DNA of 64,000 nucleotides from Niastella sp. OAS944 (GTDB lineage: Bacteria; Bacteroidota; Bacteroidia; Chitinophagales; Chitinophagaceae), in contig JANUBW010000003.1 in assembly GCA_024809215.1 (NCBI GenBank), positions 310,001 through 374,000 on the forward strand, in the 5' to 3' direction. Below are positions 16,690-25,626 of the stretch, in pieces. The position numbers were made by a program, and so were the translations under genes. Every line of letters begins with the position of its first letter. Positions within the stretch are counted from its first letter, which is position 1. Under the pieces are notes generated by a model. It worked only from the letters and a program-made list of their open reading frames with translations. It was not told where the DNA came from and searched no databases.

Positions 16690-19600
16690 ATGCAGTTAAA
16701 CGTTTTCAGCACTGATAGTCAGAAAAGCGGTTTCAGGTTACAATATATGGAGATCTTCAACTGGGGCACATTCGATGATGTGGTGCACAGTATAAGGCCA
16801 ATGGGCGAAACCAGTTTGCTTACCGGCTCAAACGGTAGTGGTAAAACCACCTTTGTTGATGCCCTGCTCACACTAATTGTTCCCGAAAAAAAGTACCGCT
16901 TTTATAACCAAAGTAGTGGTAGTGAAAAGAAGGGCGACCGTACCGAAGAAACCTATGTAATGGGTGGCTATGGTAGTATGAACAGTGAAAGCACCGGTTC
17001 GTTGAAAACCCTGTACCTGCGCGAAAATAAAGACGAAGCCTATAGCATTCTGTTGGCGCATTTTGCCAACGAAGCCGAGCAAACAGTAACACTTTTTCAG
17101 GTACGGTACTTTTCGGGTGGCGATATGAAAAGGCTTTTTGGCATTGCTCATAAGCCCTTAAGCATAGACGTAGACTTTAAACCTTTTGATCTCAACGGCC
17201 AATGGAAAAGAACGCTCGATCAACGTTATAATAAAGGAAGCCGTAAACAAATAGAGTGGTTTGATGCCGCCAGCAAATATGCCCAGCAACTGGTGCATGT
17301 GCTGGGTATGCAAAGCGTGCAGGCCCTGCAACTGTTTAACCAAACCGTAGGTATTAAAGTACTGGGTAACCTCGATGAGTTTATCCGTATGCACATGCTT
17401 GAGCCCCGGAACATGGAAGAATCGTTTCAGGACCTGAAAAAACACCTGGCTACCCTGTTGGATGCACAACGTAACATTGAAAAAGCCGAAGAGCAGATAC
17501 GGTTGCTGACACCCGTTGAACAGCATTTCAAAGCTTATAATACTTTAAAGAATGATATAGAACAGTCGGAACAATTGCTGCAAACCGCCAGGATCTGGAA
17601 CAGCTTTACCCGCAACGAATTATTACACCAGGCCATTGAAGAGAACAATGCCACCATTAAAGATATTCAGCAAAAACAGCAGCATGTTAAATTAACATAT
17701 GAACAGCTGCAGGAAGAAGAGCGTGTAATAAAGAACCAGATAGATCAAAACAAGGCCGGCCAGCGTATGCAGAACCTGGAAAAAGAAGTACAGGAACTGG
17801 AATTACAAAAACAGGAGGCTACCGAAAACCTGGCCATGTTCACCGGCTGGTGCGAAGAACTGCATATTGAAGAAAAGCAACCCACCGATGAAAGCGCTTA
17901 CAACCGGATTGTAAAAGAATCGAACAGAAAAAGGCTGGAGTTGGAAACCAAACAACGCCTTAACGAAGAAGATGAATATTCGGCCAAACGCAATAAAGAG
18001 AAATGGGATGTAGAAAAGAAAAAGGTAGAGGATGAACTGAACAACCTGTTGCAAAGCAGAAACAATATTCCCGCTAACCTTATAAGTGTTCGTAAACAGA
18101 TCTGCGACGCGCTGAGCCTCGATCAGAACGACCTTCCTTATTGCGGTGAATTAATGCAGGTGCGGGGCGACGCAATGGAATGGCAGCCCACACTGGAAAA
18201 ACTACTGCGGCCGTTTGCATTGCGCTTACTGGTGCCCGACAAACACTATAAAAAAGTAAACAAGTACGTAAACAACACCCACCTGGGTATTCGCCTGGTG
18301 TACGATCACGTAACGGAAATTCCACTGGTGCAAAATGCCCCCAAAGATTCCGTTGCCGATAAGCTGGAGTTTTATTCCGAAAACAAATTAAGCGACTGGG
18401 TTGAACAACAGATTATCAGCTTTTATGATCACGTATGTATAACTGATGAAAAAACACTCGACAGGTACGATAAAGCCATCACGCTTAACGGCCTTATAAA
18501 AAACAAAAGCCGCCACGAGAAAGACGACCGAAACGGTAAGAACGACCCCAGTAAGTATGTAATGGGTTGGAACAATGAAAAGAAAAAAGAATTTCTGATA
18601 AAGAAGCGCAACCAACTGGCCGACCAGGTAGTGAAAGCCAAAGAAACGCTTGATAAATGCAAGAGCAAAGACGAACGGCTGCAAAAACAGTTCTATGCCA
18701 TTACCCGCATTCGCGATCACAAAGGCTTTACTGAACTTGATATTGCCGGCGTTCAACGCAGCATTCATAAGTTGCAGGAACAAATAAACGGATTACGCAA
18801 AGCCAATAAAGACCTGGATAATTTAAAAGCGCAGTTGCTGGATATTCAACAGAAAAAAGAAGAGGCCGAAAACCAACGCGGCCAGTTACTGATAGATGAA
18901 ACCAGGCTAAAAGACCGCGTTGCACAATACGAGCAACAACAGGAAGCTATTCAGCCACTGTTGCAGCACATTAATGAAACTGATAAAGACGGGCTGTTAC
19001 AATTTCAACAACAACAGGCAGCCCTGCTATCGAATATCACCCTCGATAATATCGATGAAATATACGATGGGCTTAAGCAGGATAAAACGCGTTTGCACGA
19101 AAAACAAAAAGATGAACTGCATCGTGAAGAAACCCAGCTGAACAAATGCATCAACCGCATCAAGAACCCTTCAACTGAAATAAAAAATAAATTCAGTCCC
19201 GAATGGGATGGCGATGTACAACACCTGCCCGAAGATGCGGCCTATGCCAATGAATACATTGACTGGCTGGCCAAACTGGTGCATGAGAACCTGCCCAAAT
19301 ACAAACACGATTTTGAAAGTTATATCAACGACACTATTACGTATAAGATCGGCGGACTGAACGAAGAAATGGAAAAATGGGAGCGCGATATCAATAACAG
19401 CGTTACCCGCCTGAACCAGTCGTTAAGCGGTATTAATTTCAACCGCCTGCCCGATACTTATATTCAGCTGGGAAAAAGACCCGTGCCTGCCGGAACTGAT
19501 ATTAAAGAGTTCCGCGCCCGCCTGCTCGATGCGCTGCCCCAGGCCGCCAACTGGCAACAAAGCAGTTTTGAAGACAAATCGAAACACTTTACCCAAAAGG

Positions 19601-20100
19601 TTAGGCCGCTGATAGATGAACTTGACAAAAATGAAAGCTATCGTAATAAAGTAATGGACGTGCGTAACTGGTTTGAATTTTGGGCCGATGAAAAATTCCG
19701 CAATACCGATGAGCTGAAGAAAACCTACCGTCAAATGGGACAGCTTTCGGGTGGTGAAAAAGCCCAGCTTACTTATACCATTTTATGTAGTGCCATTGCT
19801 TATCAATTTGGTATCACCCGCGAAGGGAAGAACAGCCGCAGCCTTCGTTTTATTGCAGTAGATGAAAGCTTTAGTAACCAGGATGAGGAAAAAGCAACAT
19901 ACCTGATGGAGTTGTGTAAACAGCTTCACCTGCAATTACTGGTGGTTACGCCAAGCGATAAAATAGCCATTGTTCAAAACTTTATAGCCCACGTGCACCT
20001 GGTGCAACGGGTACAAAACCGCAACAGCGTATTATATAATATGACCATTAAGGAATTGAGAGAACAGGTGGAGGAAGGAAGCGCGGTGCTTCAGTCGTGA
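16690..20100 (+). CDS. jetC: JetC/MksB-like SMC ATPase
   Basis: This 1136-residue SMC-like motor has Walker A G46-S-N-G-S-G-K-T-T near the N terminus. Long coiled coils run at about 240-450 and 580-850, with a small hinge-like globular part between them (about 460-570). The ABC signature L-S-G-G-E-K is near 1018 and Walker B I-A-V-D-E-S-F near 1054, followed by Q-D-E-E. This is the MukB/MksB/JetC arrangement. The motor would entrap and extrude DNA with JetAB. In full Wadjet systems JetD then cuts small circular DNA. Here no JetD follows: the gene ends in a repeat array and a terminator, and the next gene is a minus-strand barrel protein. Confidence 0.88.
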   Translation: MQLNVFSTDSQKSGFRLQYMEIFNWGTFDDVVHSIRPMGETSLLTGSNGSGKTTFVDALLTLIVPEKKYRFYNQSSGSEKKGDRTEETYVMGGYGSMNSESTGSLKTLYLRENKDEAYSILLAHFANEAEQTVTLFQVRYFSGGDMKRLFGIAHKPLSIDVDFKPFDLNGQWKRTLDQRYNKGSRKQIEWFDAASKYAQQLVHVLGMQSVQALQLFNQTVGIKVLGNLDEFIRMHMLEPRNMEESFQDLKKHLATLLDAQRNIEKAEEQIRLLTPVEQHFKAYNTLKNDIEQSEQLLQTARIWNSFTRNELLHQAIEENNATIKDIQQKQQHVKLTYEQLQEEERVIKNQIDQNKAGQRMQNLEKEVQELELQKQEATENLAMFTGWCEELHIEEKQPTDESAYNRIVKESNRKRLELETKQRLNEEDEYSAKRNKEKWDVEKKKVEDELNNLLQSRNNIPANLISVRKQICDALSLDQNDLPYCGELMQVRGDAMEWQPTLEKLLRPFALRLLVPDKHYKKVNKYVNNTHLGIRLVYDHVTEIPLVQNAPKDSVADKLEFYSENKLSDWVEQQIISFYDHVCITDEKTLDRYDKAITLNGLIKNKSRHEKDDRNGKNDPSKYVMGWNNEKKKEFLIKKRNQLADQVVKAKETLDKCKSKDERLQKQFYAITRIRDHKGFTELDIAGVQRSIHKLQEQINGLRKANKDLDNLKAQLLDIQQKKEEAENQRGQLLIDETRLKDRVAQYEQQQEAIQPLLQHINETDKDGLLQFQQQQAALLSNITLDNIDEIYDGLKQDKTRLHEKQKDELHREETQLNKCINRIKNPSTEIKNKFSPEWDGDVQHLPEDAAYANEYIDWLAKLVHENLPKYKHDFESYINDTITYKIGGLNEEMEKWERDINNSVTRLNQSLSGINFNRLPDTYIQLGKRPVPAGTDIKEFRARLLDALPQAANWQQSSFEDKSKHFTQKVRPLIDELDKNESYRNKVMDVRNWFEFWADEKFRNTDELKKTYRQMGQLSGGEKAQLTYTILCSAIAYQFGITREGKNSRSLRFIAVDESFSNQDEEKATYLMELCKQLHLQLLVVTPSDKIAIVQNFIAHVHLVQRVQNRNSVLYNMTIKELREQVEEGSAVLQS

Positions 20101-20375
20101 AACGTGAAACGGCAAACGTGAAATATAGTGGAAACCCTTGTATATGCAGGGGCTTTTTCATTTCAAGTCGTGAATCGGCAATCGTGAATCGTGAATGGCT
20201 CGCGATTGTTCAGATTTATTTAAGCTCATACGCCGCCCGAAATTTAAGCCTGTTGCAGCCAAAGTGCGAGCTTCAAAATTAAGCGAACCCTTCACGTCTC
20301 ACGTCTCACGTTTCACGATAGCGAGGCCCTAAGTTTCGGACGCATTGCCGATTGCCGATTGCCGATTGCCGTTCA
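20098..20375. repeat. degenerate-word array (GTGAAACG / CGTTTCAC, GATTGCCG words)
   Basis: The array begins inside the jetC stop codon (cgTGAaacg) and consists of forward words of the type gtgaaacg/gtgaatcg. A core contains gctcgcga and gcgagcttcaaaatt, inverted words follow (cacgtctcacgtttcacg), and the last part is four copies of gattgcc. The forward and inverted words can pair. The right end reaches the stop of the gene at 20373. Confidence 0.75.
20132..20158 (+). terminator. intrinsic terminator of jetABC
   Basis: The stem CCCTTG/CAGGGG (one G-U pair) has a 6-nt loop and is followed by CTTTTT, 31 bp after the jetC stop codon and inside the repeat array. Confidence 0.5.
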
Positions 20376-21002
20376 AAATCTCAGCTTCAACCCACCCGAT
20401 AAAATATACTTTCCATAACCTGCTTCTACAAAGAAACCGCCGTTTTTGGTAGCATTGAACTGAACACCCATCCCCACCTGATATGCCAATGAAGTACCTT
20501 CATCAGTATCTGCAGCCTTGCCGCCATCGCTGGTTACATATTTACTGGTGCCGGTATTAATACCAATAGCTGTTCTCGTATAGGGTAGTATCTTTTGCGA
20601 GCTGCCCAAATAACGCGTAAAATTCAATAACAAGGCAGTGTTGGTTATGCTTCCGGTAAAATCCTGTTCGCCGGTATAGGCATTATAATATGGCCTGCTT
20701 ACCTTACCATAGTTTACCATTACGCCAATGGCCATACGGGGTGTAAAATGATAATCGACGCTTGCTATCACAGGGCCCGTTTGGGTAGTACTTCCCTGGT
20801 AATAATTATAGAAATCGGTGAGTAAGTATTTATCGAGATTGGGAAACCCATAGCCAATGGATACATCGAGCGAGGGTTTGAAATTTTGTATCTCCTGAAA
20901 TCGTTCGCGCCGGTATCCCCGACCGTAGCGTCCGCCATATTGGGCATTACTTTCATAAAAGCAAGCCACCAGTATAAGGCCTAAAAGTATTCCCTTTTTC
21001 AT
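20373..21002 (-). CDS. outer-membrane beta-barrel protein
   Basis: This 209-residue protein has a signal peptide at residues 1-20 (G-L-I-L-V-A-C-F-Y-E-S-N-A ending before Q-Y-G-G). It then has alternating hydrophobic/aromatic strands separated by polar turns and ends with an aromatic residue (L-K-L-R-F), the usual signal for outer-membrane assembly. The Arg/Gly/Tyr-rich start of the mature protein is unusual. It belongs to the broad small OM beta-barrel class of Bacteroidota. The specific role is unknown. It is a single gene between two minus-strand neighbours. Confidence 0.75.
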   Translation of the reverse strand: MKKGILLGLILVACFYESNAQYGGRYGRGYRRERFQEIQNFKPSLDVSIGYGFPNLDKYLLTDFYNYYQGSTTQTGPVIASVDYHFTPRMAIGVMVNYGKVSRPYYNAYTGEQDFTGSITNTALLLNFTRYLGSSQKILPYTRTAIGINTGTSKYVTSDGGKAADTDEGTSLAYQVGMGVQFNATKNGGFFVEAGYGKYILSGGLKLRF

Positions 21003-21081
21003 ATTTCTTTTCGCATGGGAATACCAATTGCTTCAAAGGTTTAACAGGTGCCGGCTCTTTTACATTCCAATAACAATACGG

Positions 21082-21705
21082 TTATTTATTCTTTAAAGGT
21101 GGCGGGTTGTCTTTATAGCGCCAAAGGTACAAACAGGCGTAGCTGCGATAGGGGTCCCATTTCTTTGCTACCCGCAGCATGTCTTCCCTGAACTGTTTTT
21201 TATTGGTGCGATCGAGTTTGTACAGGGCTATCATGGCATTTTGAATACCCAGGTCGTCAAGGGCAAATACATTTGGGCGGGCCAGGGCAAACATCAACAG
21301 CATTTCAACCGTCCAGCGGCCAACGCCTTTTATTTGCGACAGGTATACGATCACTTCTTCATCATCCATTTTATTCAGCTTGCGATGGTCCATGCCCTGC
21401 TCAATGGCAAAGCGCGCCACATTATGCACATAACTTACTTTGGCATTCGATAAACCAATAGCGCGTAAAGTTTCGGGCGCCGTATTCAGTATCTGTTCGG
21501 GCGTTGGTTCCTTAGTACCATACAGGTTCAAAAACCGCTGATAAATAACATCTGCCACCTTGGTTGAAAGCTGTTGGCTCATAATAGAAGCGCAGAGGTA
21601 TATGCAAACATTTTTTCGTTTGGTTAGGGTGAAAACCCCATTGTGTTCTATGAGCTTTTTTAATTTCCTGTCTTTGGAAAGGTGTAAGGTATGTTCGTGA
21701 TCCAT
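21082..21705 (-). CDS. AlkA-like DNA-3-methyladenine glycosylase (HhH-GPD)
   Basis: This protein of about 207 residues has the helix-hairpin-helix-GPD core: the hairpin K-G-V-G-R-W-T-V-E-M-L near residue 125, followed by the conserved Asp in A-L-D-D-L-G-I-Q that activates base excision. It would remove alkylated purines from DNA to start base-excision repair. I chose ATG 21705 (M-D-H-E). An ATG 25 codons upstream would overlap the divergent mnmD gene. There is no iron-sulfur motif, so it is not a Nth/MutY type. A second, more distant glycosylase of the same class is at 37315. Confidence 0.82.
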   Translation of the reverse strand: MDHEHTLHLSKDRKLKKLIEHNGVFTLTKRKNVCIYLCASIMSQQLSTKVADVIYQRFLNLYGTKEPTPEQILNTAPETLRAIGLSNAKVSYVHNVARFAIEQGMDHRKLNKMDDEEVIVYLSQIKGVGRWTVEMLLMFALARPNVFALDDLGIQNAMIALYKLDRTNKKQFREDMLRVAKKWDPYRSYACLYLWRYKDNPPPLKNK

Positions 21706-21765
21706 ATTTATTGTAGGTTTACACAAGGCCGATACCTGTTGTACCGTCTTATGCAATTTAGCCGT

Positions 21766-21773
21766 TAATTTTG
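21766..21773 (+). promoter_or_regulatory. -7 box of mnmD, almost no leader
   Basis: TAATTTTG is a perfect TAnnTTTG ending 5 nt before the mnmD ATG at 21779. Transcription from it would begin at or next to the start codon, implying a leaderless or near-leaderless mRNA. Confidence 0.4.
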
Positions 21774-21778
21774 TGTTC

Positions 21779-22471
21779 ATGCAACGAAATTTGATCGTTA
21801 CAAAAGATGGTTCTCATTCTGTAGCTATTCCCGAGTGGGAAGTTTCGTACCATTCGGTATATGGGGCTATACAGGAATCGTTGCACGTGTTCATTGAATC
21901 GGGATTGAAGTACTGGTTTGAACAACATAGCGCCGCCAGCCGTTGTGTAATATTTGAAATGGGTTTTGGCACCGGCCTCAATGCCCTGCTTTCATTACTG
22001 GAAGCAAAAAGACTGCAACGCAAGGTGATGTATGAAACCATTGAAGCATTCCCCCTCGAAGAAGCCATTACGCAAAAACTGAATTATTGCGAAGCCCTGG
22101 CCCAGGGGTTCTGGCAACCGGTATTTGAATCGTTGCACTCAGGTGAATGGAACAAAGCCCAGGAGATCACTAATTTCTTTTCGTTTAAAAAGATAAAAAG
22201 CCTGTTGGCCAACTATACGCCCAGCGAGCCAATAAACATCATTTACTACGATGCATTTGCACCGGCCGCTCAACCTGAGCTATGGACCAAAGAAGTGTTT
22301 GAACGTATGCTGGGCATGTTGGCGCCCGATGGTATTTTGGTAACCTATTGCAGTAAAGGAGATGTTCGCCGCGCCCTGCTGGCAGCAGGTTTTCATGTTG
22401 AAAAAATACCTGGACCGCCGGGTAAAAGAGAAATGATCAGAGCAAGCAAAAAGGCAAATGTGCAAATTTGA
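21779..22471 (+). CDS. mnmD: tRNA U34 5-methylaminomethyl-2-thiouridine methyltransferase MnmD
   Basis: This protein of about 230 residues belongs to the DUF752/MnmD SAM-dependent methyltransferases. It performs the last methylation of mnm5s2U at the wobble position of certain tRNAs. The SAM motif is M-G-F-G-T-G-L-N-A-L near residue 61. The family motif Y-Y-D-A-F-A-P-A-A-Q-P-E-L-W is near 160, and C-S-K-G-D-V-R-R-A-L near 195. In enterobacteria this activity is fused to MnmC. Here it is stand-alone, as usual in Bacteroidota. The final residues (A-N-V-Q-I) are encoded by the start of a repeat array. It is divergent from the AlkA-like gene. Confidence 0.88.
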   Translation: MQRNLIVTKDGSHSVAIPEWEVSYHSVYGAIQESLHVFIESGLKYWFEQHSAASRCVIFEMGFGTGLNALLSLLEAKRLQRKVMYETIEAFPLEEAITQKLNYCEALAQGFWQPVFESLHSGEWNKAQEITNFFSFKKIKSLLANYTPSEPINIIYYDAFAPAAQPELWTKEVFERMLGMLAPDGILVTYCSKGDVRRALLAAGFHVEKIPGPPGKREMIRASKKANVQI

Positions 22472-22636
22472 AAATGAGAAAATATGCAAATGAAATACAG
22501 CTACAAGCCTCAAGCTGCAAGCCACAAGCCAATACAGCCCTGCTAAAAAAATAATAAATACTAATAAAAAAAGGTGCATCATCCATCTCAGGGAAATGCA
22601 CCTTTTGTATTGCTTGCAGCTTAAAGCTTGCAGCTG
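22453..22636. repeat. degenerate-word array (GCAAATG, CAAGCTGCAAGCC / GGCTTGCAGC words)
   Basis: Words of the type caaatg/caaattt run over the mnmD stop codon. They are followed by caagcctcaagctgcaagccacaagcc-type words on the left and gcttgcagc/taaagcttgcagctg on the right of a terminator hairpin. The left and right words are complementary. Confidence 0.65.
22567..22607. terminator. bidirectional terminator between mnmD and cysS
   Basis: The stem AAAAGGTGCAT/ATGCACCTTTT encloses a 17-nt loop, with A and T runs on both sides. It lies between two converging genes. Confidence 0.75.
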
Positions 22637-22641
22637 TTTTC

Positions 22642-24138
22642 TTACGCAAACGAATAACTTATTCCACCATCCTTCTCATCTTTCAGCAAAATGCCCAGGC
22701 CTTGCAACTGCTGGCGAATTTTATCAGAGGTGGCATAGTCTTTTCTTGCCTTGGCTTCTTTTCTTATTTCAATCAACAATCCAATTACGCCTTCCAGCTT
22801 TCCATCTTCTTTTTCTACATCGCCGCTGAGCGCCAGTATATCTTCAACGTATGTTTTGAAATACTTCTGCAACATTTCCATTGTGCCGGCGCTAAGAGCG
22901 GTGGGCGCAATGTGTTTGTCTTTTATTGAGTTTATTACCGGCACCAGCTCAAACATATTGGCCAGTACTTTGGCGGTATTGAAATCATCGTTCATGAATT
23001 CATCCAGCTCAAGCAGTAATTCTGTGATCTTCTTATCCAGGTCTTTATCGCCGGCCTCAGCGGTTAAACCGGTAACTTCCAGCTTACGTAATACTTCATA
23101 CGCTTCCCACAGGCGCTTCAACCCTTTTTCCGATGCCTGCAATGCTTCATTACTAAAATCGAGCGTGCTGCGGTAATGTGTTTGCAGAATAAAAAAGCGA
23201 ATGGTTTGTCCGCTATAGGCTTTTTCGAGCAACGGATGTTGGCCACTAAACAACTCCGTTAGCTTTATCACGTTATTGTAGCTTTTACCCATTTTGCGGC
23301 CGTTGATGGTGATCATATTATTATGCAACCAGTAACGGGCGGGCACATGTTTATTGCAAATGGTACTTTGGGCAATTTCACTTTCGTGGTGCGGGAACTG
23401 AAGGTCCATACCACCACCGTGAATATCGAATTCGCTGCCCAGGTATTTATTGCTCATGGCCGAGCACTCGATGTGCCAGCCGGGAAAACCTTCGCCCCAG
23501 GGGCTTACCCAACGCATGATATGTTCTTCAGGGGCCGCCTTCCATAAGGCAAAATCCGCTTTGTTGTTCTTTTCATCCTGTCCTTCCAGCTCGCGGGTAG
23601 TTTCGAGCATTTCGTCCATTACTCGACCGCTGAGCTTACCGTATGGGTAGTTTTCTGCATACTTTTTTACATCAAAATAAACCGAGCCATTTACCTCATA
23701 GGCGTAGCCTTCCTCCATGATCTTTTTTATCATTTCTATCTGCTCAACAATATGGCCGGTGGCAGTAGGCTCTATGCTGGGATCAAGGTTATTGAGCTGT
23801 TTCATACCCCAATGAAAAAGGTTGGTGTATTTCTGCACCAGTTCCATGGGCTCCAGCTTTTCGAGCACCGCTTTTTTGGCGATCTTATCTTCCGCTTCCC
23901 GCCCTTCTTCTTCAAAGTGGCCGGCATCGGTAATATTACGTACATAACGTACTTTATAGCCGAGGTGCATAAGATAGCGATAAATAACGTCGAAGGTTAC
24001 ATACGGCCGCGCATGCCCCAGGTGGCTTTCACCGCTTACGGTTGGTCCGCACACATACAATCCCACATGACCAGGCGTTATAGGCTTAAACACTTCTTTT
24101 TGCCTGGTATATGAATTAAGCACTTTCAGTTCACTCAT
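22642..24138 (-). CDS. cysS: cysteinyl-tRNA synthetase
   Basis: This 498-residue class I synthetase charges tRNA-Cys. It has the HIGH-type motif H-L-G-H near residue 38 right after Y-V-C-G-P-T-V. The zinc/cysteine-site residues are in C-S-A-M-S and the nearby [13 protein letters not shown]. The KMSKS variant is K-M-G-K-S near residue 280. A helical anticodon-binding tail is rich in Lys and Glu. Length is normal for Bacteroidota. The gene ends next to a strong terminator and starts downstream of a repeat array and a TATATTTG box. Confidence 0.96.
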   Translation of the reverse strand: MSELKVLNSYTRQKEVFKPITPGHVGLYVCGPTVSGESHLGHARPYVTFDVIYRYLMHLGYKVRYVRNITDAGHFEEEGREAEDKIAKKAVLEKLEPMELVQKYTNLFHWGMKQLNNLDPSIEPTATGHIVEQIEMIKKIMEEGYAYEVNGSVYFDVKKYAENYPYGKLSGRVMDEMLETTRELEGQDEKNNKADFALWKAAPEEHIMRWVSPWGEGFPGWHIECSAMSNKYLGSEFDIHGGGMDLQFPHHESEIAQSTICNKHVPARYWLHNNMITINGRKMGKSYNNVIKLTELFSGQHPLLEKAYSGQTIRFFILQTHYRSTLDFSNEALQASEKGLKRLWEAYEVLRKLEVTGLTAEAGDKDLDKKITELLLELDEFMNDDFNTAKVLANMFELVPVINSIKDKHIAPTALSAGTMEMLQKYFKTYVEDILALSGDVEKEDGKLEGVIGLLIEIRKEAKARKDYATSDKIRQQLQGLGILLKDEKDGGISYSFA

Positions 24139-24263
24139 AAAAAATCATTGATCAGTCTGATGATTGTTAATTTAAAGCCGGTAAATGCAAAAGTAAAGTA
24201 TCCCGCCAGAACGGCGAATTGAATCAGCAACAACAGCAAGATGGTAAACGAAGGATCATGATT

Positions 24264-24271
24264 CAAATATA
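24264..24271 (-). promoter_or_regulatory. -7 box upstream of cysS
   Basis: TATATTTG on the minus strand matches TAnnTTTG exactly and gives a leader of roughly 120 nt before cysS. The leader contains a hydrophobic 43-codon frame starting with TTG that ends on the cysS ATG. I regard it as doubtful. Confidence 0.45.
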
Positions 24272-24299
24272 GGGTTTTTAGGATAAAATAAACTGTTAC

Positions 24300-24457
24300 T
24301 GCGTCGAGAAACGGCAAACGTGAAACGTGAAATAGCTCGCGAGCTTTGAGATTAATAATTACCTCCGTCCTCAAAAGTTTAACAGCTTGGCCATCAGGCG
24401 TGAGCTTTGGAATTTGAGCGGCCGTTTCACGTTTGCCGTTTCACGTTTTACGATTAA
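24300..24457. repeat. degenerate-word inverted array (GTGAAACG / CGTTTCAC words)
   Basis: The left arm has gagaaacggcaaacgtgaaacgtg-type words. The core has gctcgcgagctttgag and gcgtgagctttggaatttgagcgg. The right arm is cgtttcacgtttgccgtttcacg. It uses the same words and a similar core to the arrays at 20.1 and 34.1 kb. Confidence 0.75.
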
Positions 24458-24481
24458 AACTTAGCACCAAAATGACACCCC

Positions 24482-25618
24482 TTAATCCCCGACAAGCTTC
24501 AAATCAGCCACCACCGGGTAATGATCTGACCATGGCACCAGAAAGCGGTTATATTGTAGTACTTCGAACGCCTTATCGGCCAGTATATAATCGATGCGCA
24601 GTGTAGGCGAAACGGCTGTAAAAGTACGGCCAATGCCGCTGCCTCTTCTAACAAAAACATCCTGGCGGTTACCTTTTATATGAAAATAAGTATAGGAGTT
24701 GGGCACATCGTTGAAATCGCCGCAAATAACCTCGGGGTATGGGCAGCTATCGAGTTTATTTCGCACCAGATCGGCCTGGTAGCCCCTGAAGGAATAGCCC
24801 AGCCTTAGCTTTTTTACAATGGAGCGGGAGGCCGCCACCATACTGTCATCGGCCCCTTTAATGATCTCGATATTGCGGTAATCGTTCTTTTGAAATAGAA
24901 CAGATTGTAAATGGGTAGTATAAATCCTTATCTTTTTGCCGTTCACCAACACATCTGCTGAAATGAGGCTTTCAGCTGCCCGCAAATTGGCAGGGTCGGG
25001 GTACCGCACCCGCTGGGTATCGATAATAGGATAACGGGAGAAAATAGCTACGCCCGCCTGAAAACGTCCGCCGCTTGCCGCCCCATAATCAATAACCCGG
25101 TAATAGTAGGGATAATTAAGTTGTAAAATAGCGTTGGTATTGCTTGAGGTAAACGATTTTCCCAGTTCAAGAAATTCCTGAAAGCACAGGATATCGGCAT
25201 TCTGTTCCTTTATAAAAGCGATCATCTTTTTACGGTAGTCCTTCCGTTCTTTGATCTTTTTATTATGATCATCGAACCAATGTACATTCCAGGTTAAGAT
25301 GCGCAGGGTGCCATCGGGCTTTTTAGGTTTATAGGTAGTAGCGAAATGCAGGCCCAGAAAAACGCGGATATTTCCAAACCCAAGCAGTAGCACCAGCGCC
25401 GAAAGAACAGCCCATTTTGAACGAAAGATGAGCCAGAATATAAGAAAGGCAAATATCAGGATCAGTAGTACCGGAAAGCCCAGTCCAAGCAGAGAAAAAA
25501 ACCACCATTTTGAAGGATGCAGCCAGGCATTTACGCAGGCTATCAGGAAAAGACCCGCGATAACCACGTTCAATATAATGCACAACCGCTTTGTAAATGT
25601 TCTAACAAACCGGGCCAT
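24482..25618 (-). CDS. membrane-anchored endonuclease/exonuclease/phosphatase (EEP) family protein
   Basis: This 378-residue protein has two to three membrane segments within residues 10-95, followed by an EEP domain with all the expected metal and catalytic motifs. These are L-T-W-N-V-H-W near 110, D-I-L-C-F-Q-E-F near 143, C-G-D-F-N-D-V-P-N-S near 296, R-I-D-Y-I-L and S-D-H-Y-P-V-V. EEP enzymes cleave phosphodiesters of nucleic acids or phospholipids. With this topology the domain should lie at the membrane surface, and the substrate is not predictable. It follows the second rhomboid gene by 8 bp, so the three genes form an operon. Confidence 0.85.
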   Translation of the reverse strand: MARFVRTFTKRLCIILNVVIAGLFLIACVNAWLHPSKWWFFSLLGLGFPVLLILIFAFLIFWLIFRSKWAVLSALVLLLGFGNIRVFLGLHFATTYKPKKPDGTLRILTWNVHWFDDHNKKIKERKDYRKKMIAFIKEQNADILCFQEFLELGKSFTSSNTNAILQLNYPYYYRVIDYGAASGGRFQAGVAIFSRYPIIDTQRVRYPDPANLRAAESLISADVLVNGKKIRIYTTHLQSVLFQKNDYRNIEIIKGADDSMVAASRSIVKKLRLGYSFRGYQADLVRNKLDSCPYPEVICGDFNDVPNSYTYFHIKGNRQDVFVRRGSGIGRTFTAVSPTLRIDYILADKAFEVLQYNRFLVPWSDHYPVVADLKLVGD

Positions 25619-25626
25619 ACTTAAAA

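Noticed and set aside
16690..20100. SbcC/RecN-type repair ATPase
   Set aside because: The MukB/MksB-like layout, with DUF3375 and DUF4194 genes immediately upstream, fits JetC; no SbcD nuclease or RecN features are seen.
20098..20375. CRISPR or transposon remnant after jetC
   Set aside because: The repeats are variable short words in both orientations with no spacers, no transposase and no target-site duplication.
24135..24260. Small membrane protein upstream of cysS ending on its ATG
   Set aside because: It needs a TTG start inside the promoter box and has no supporting features beyond hydrophobicity; its longer form is made of repeat-array sequence.
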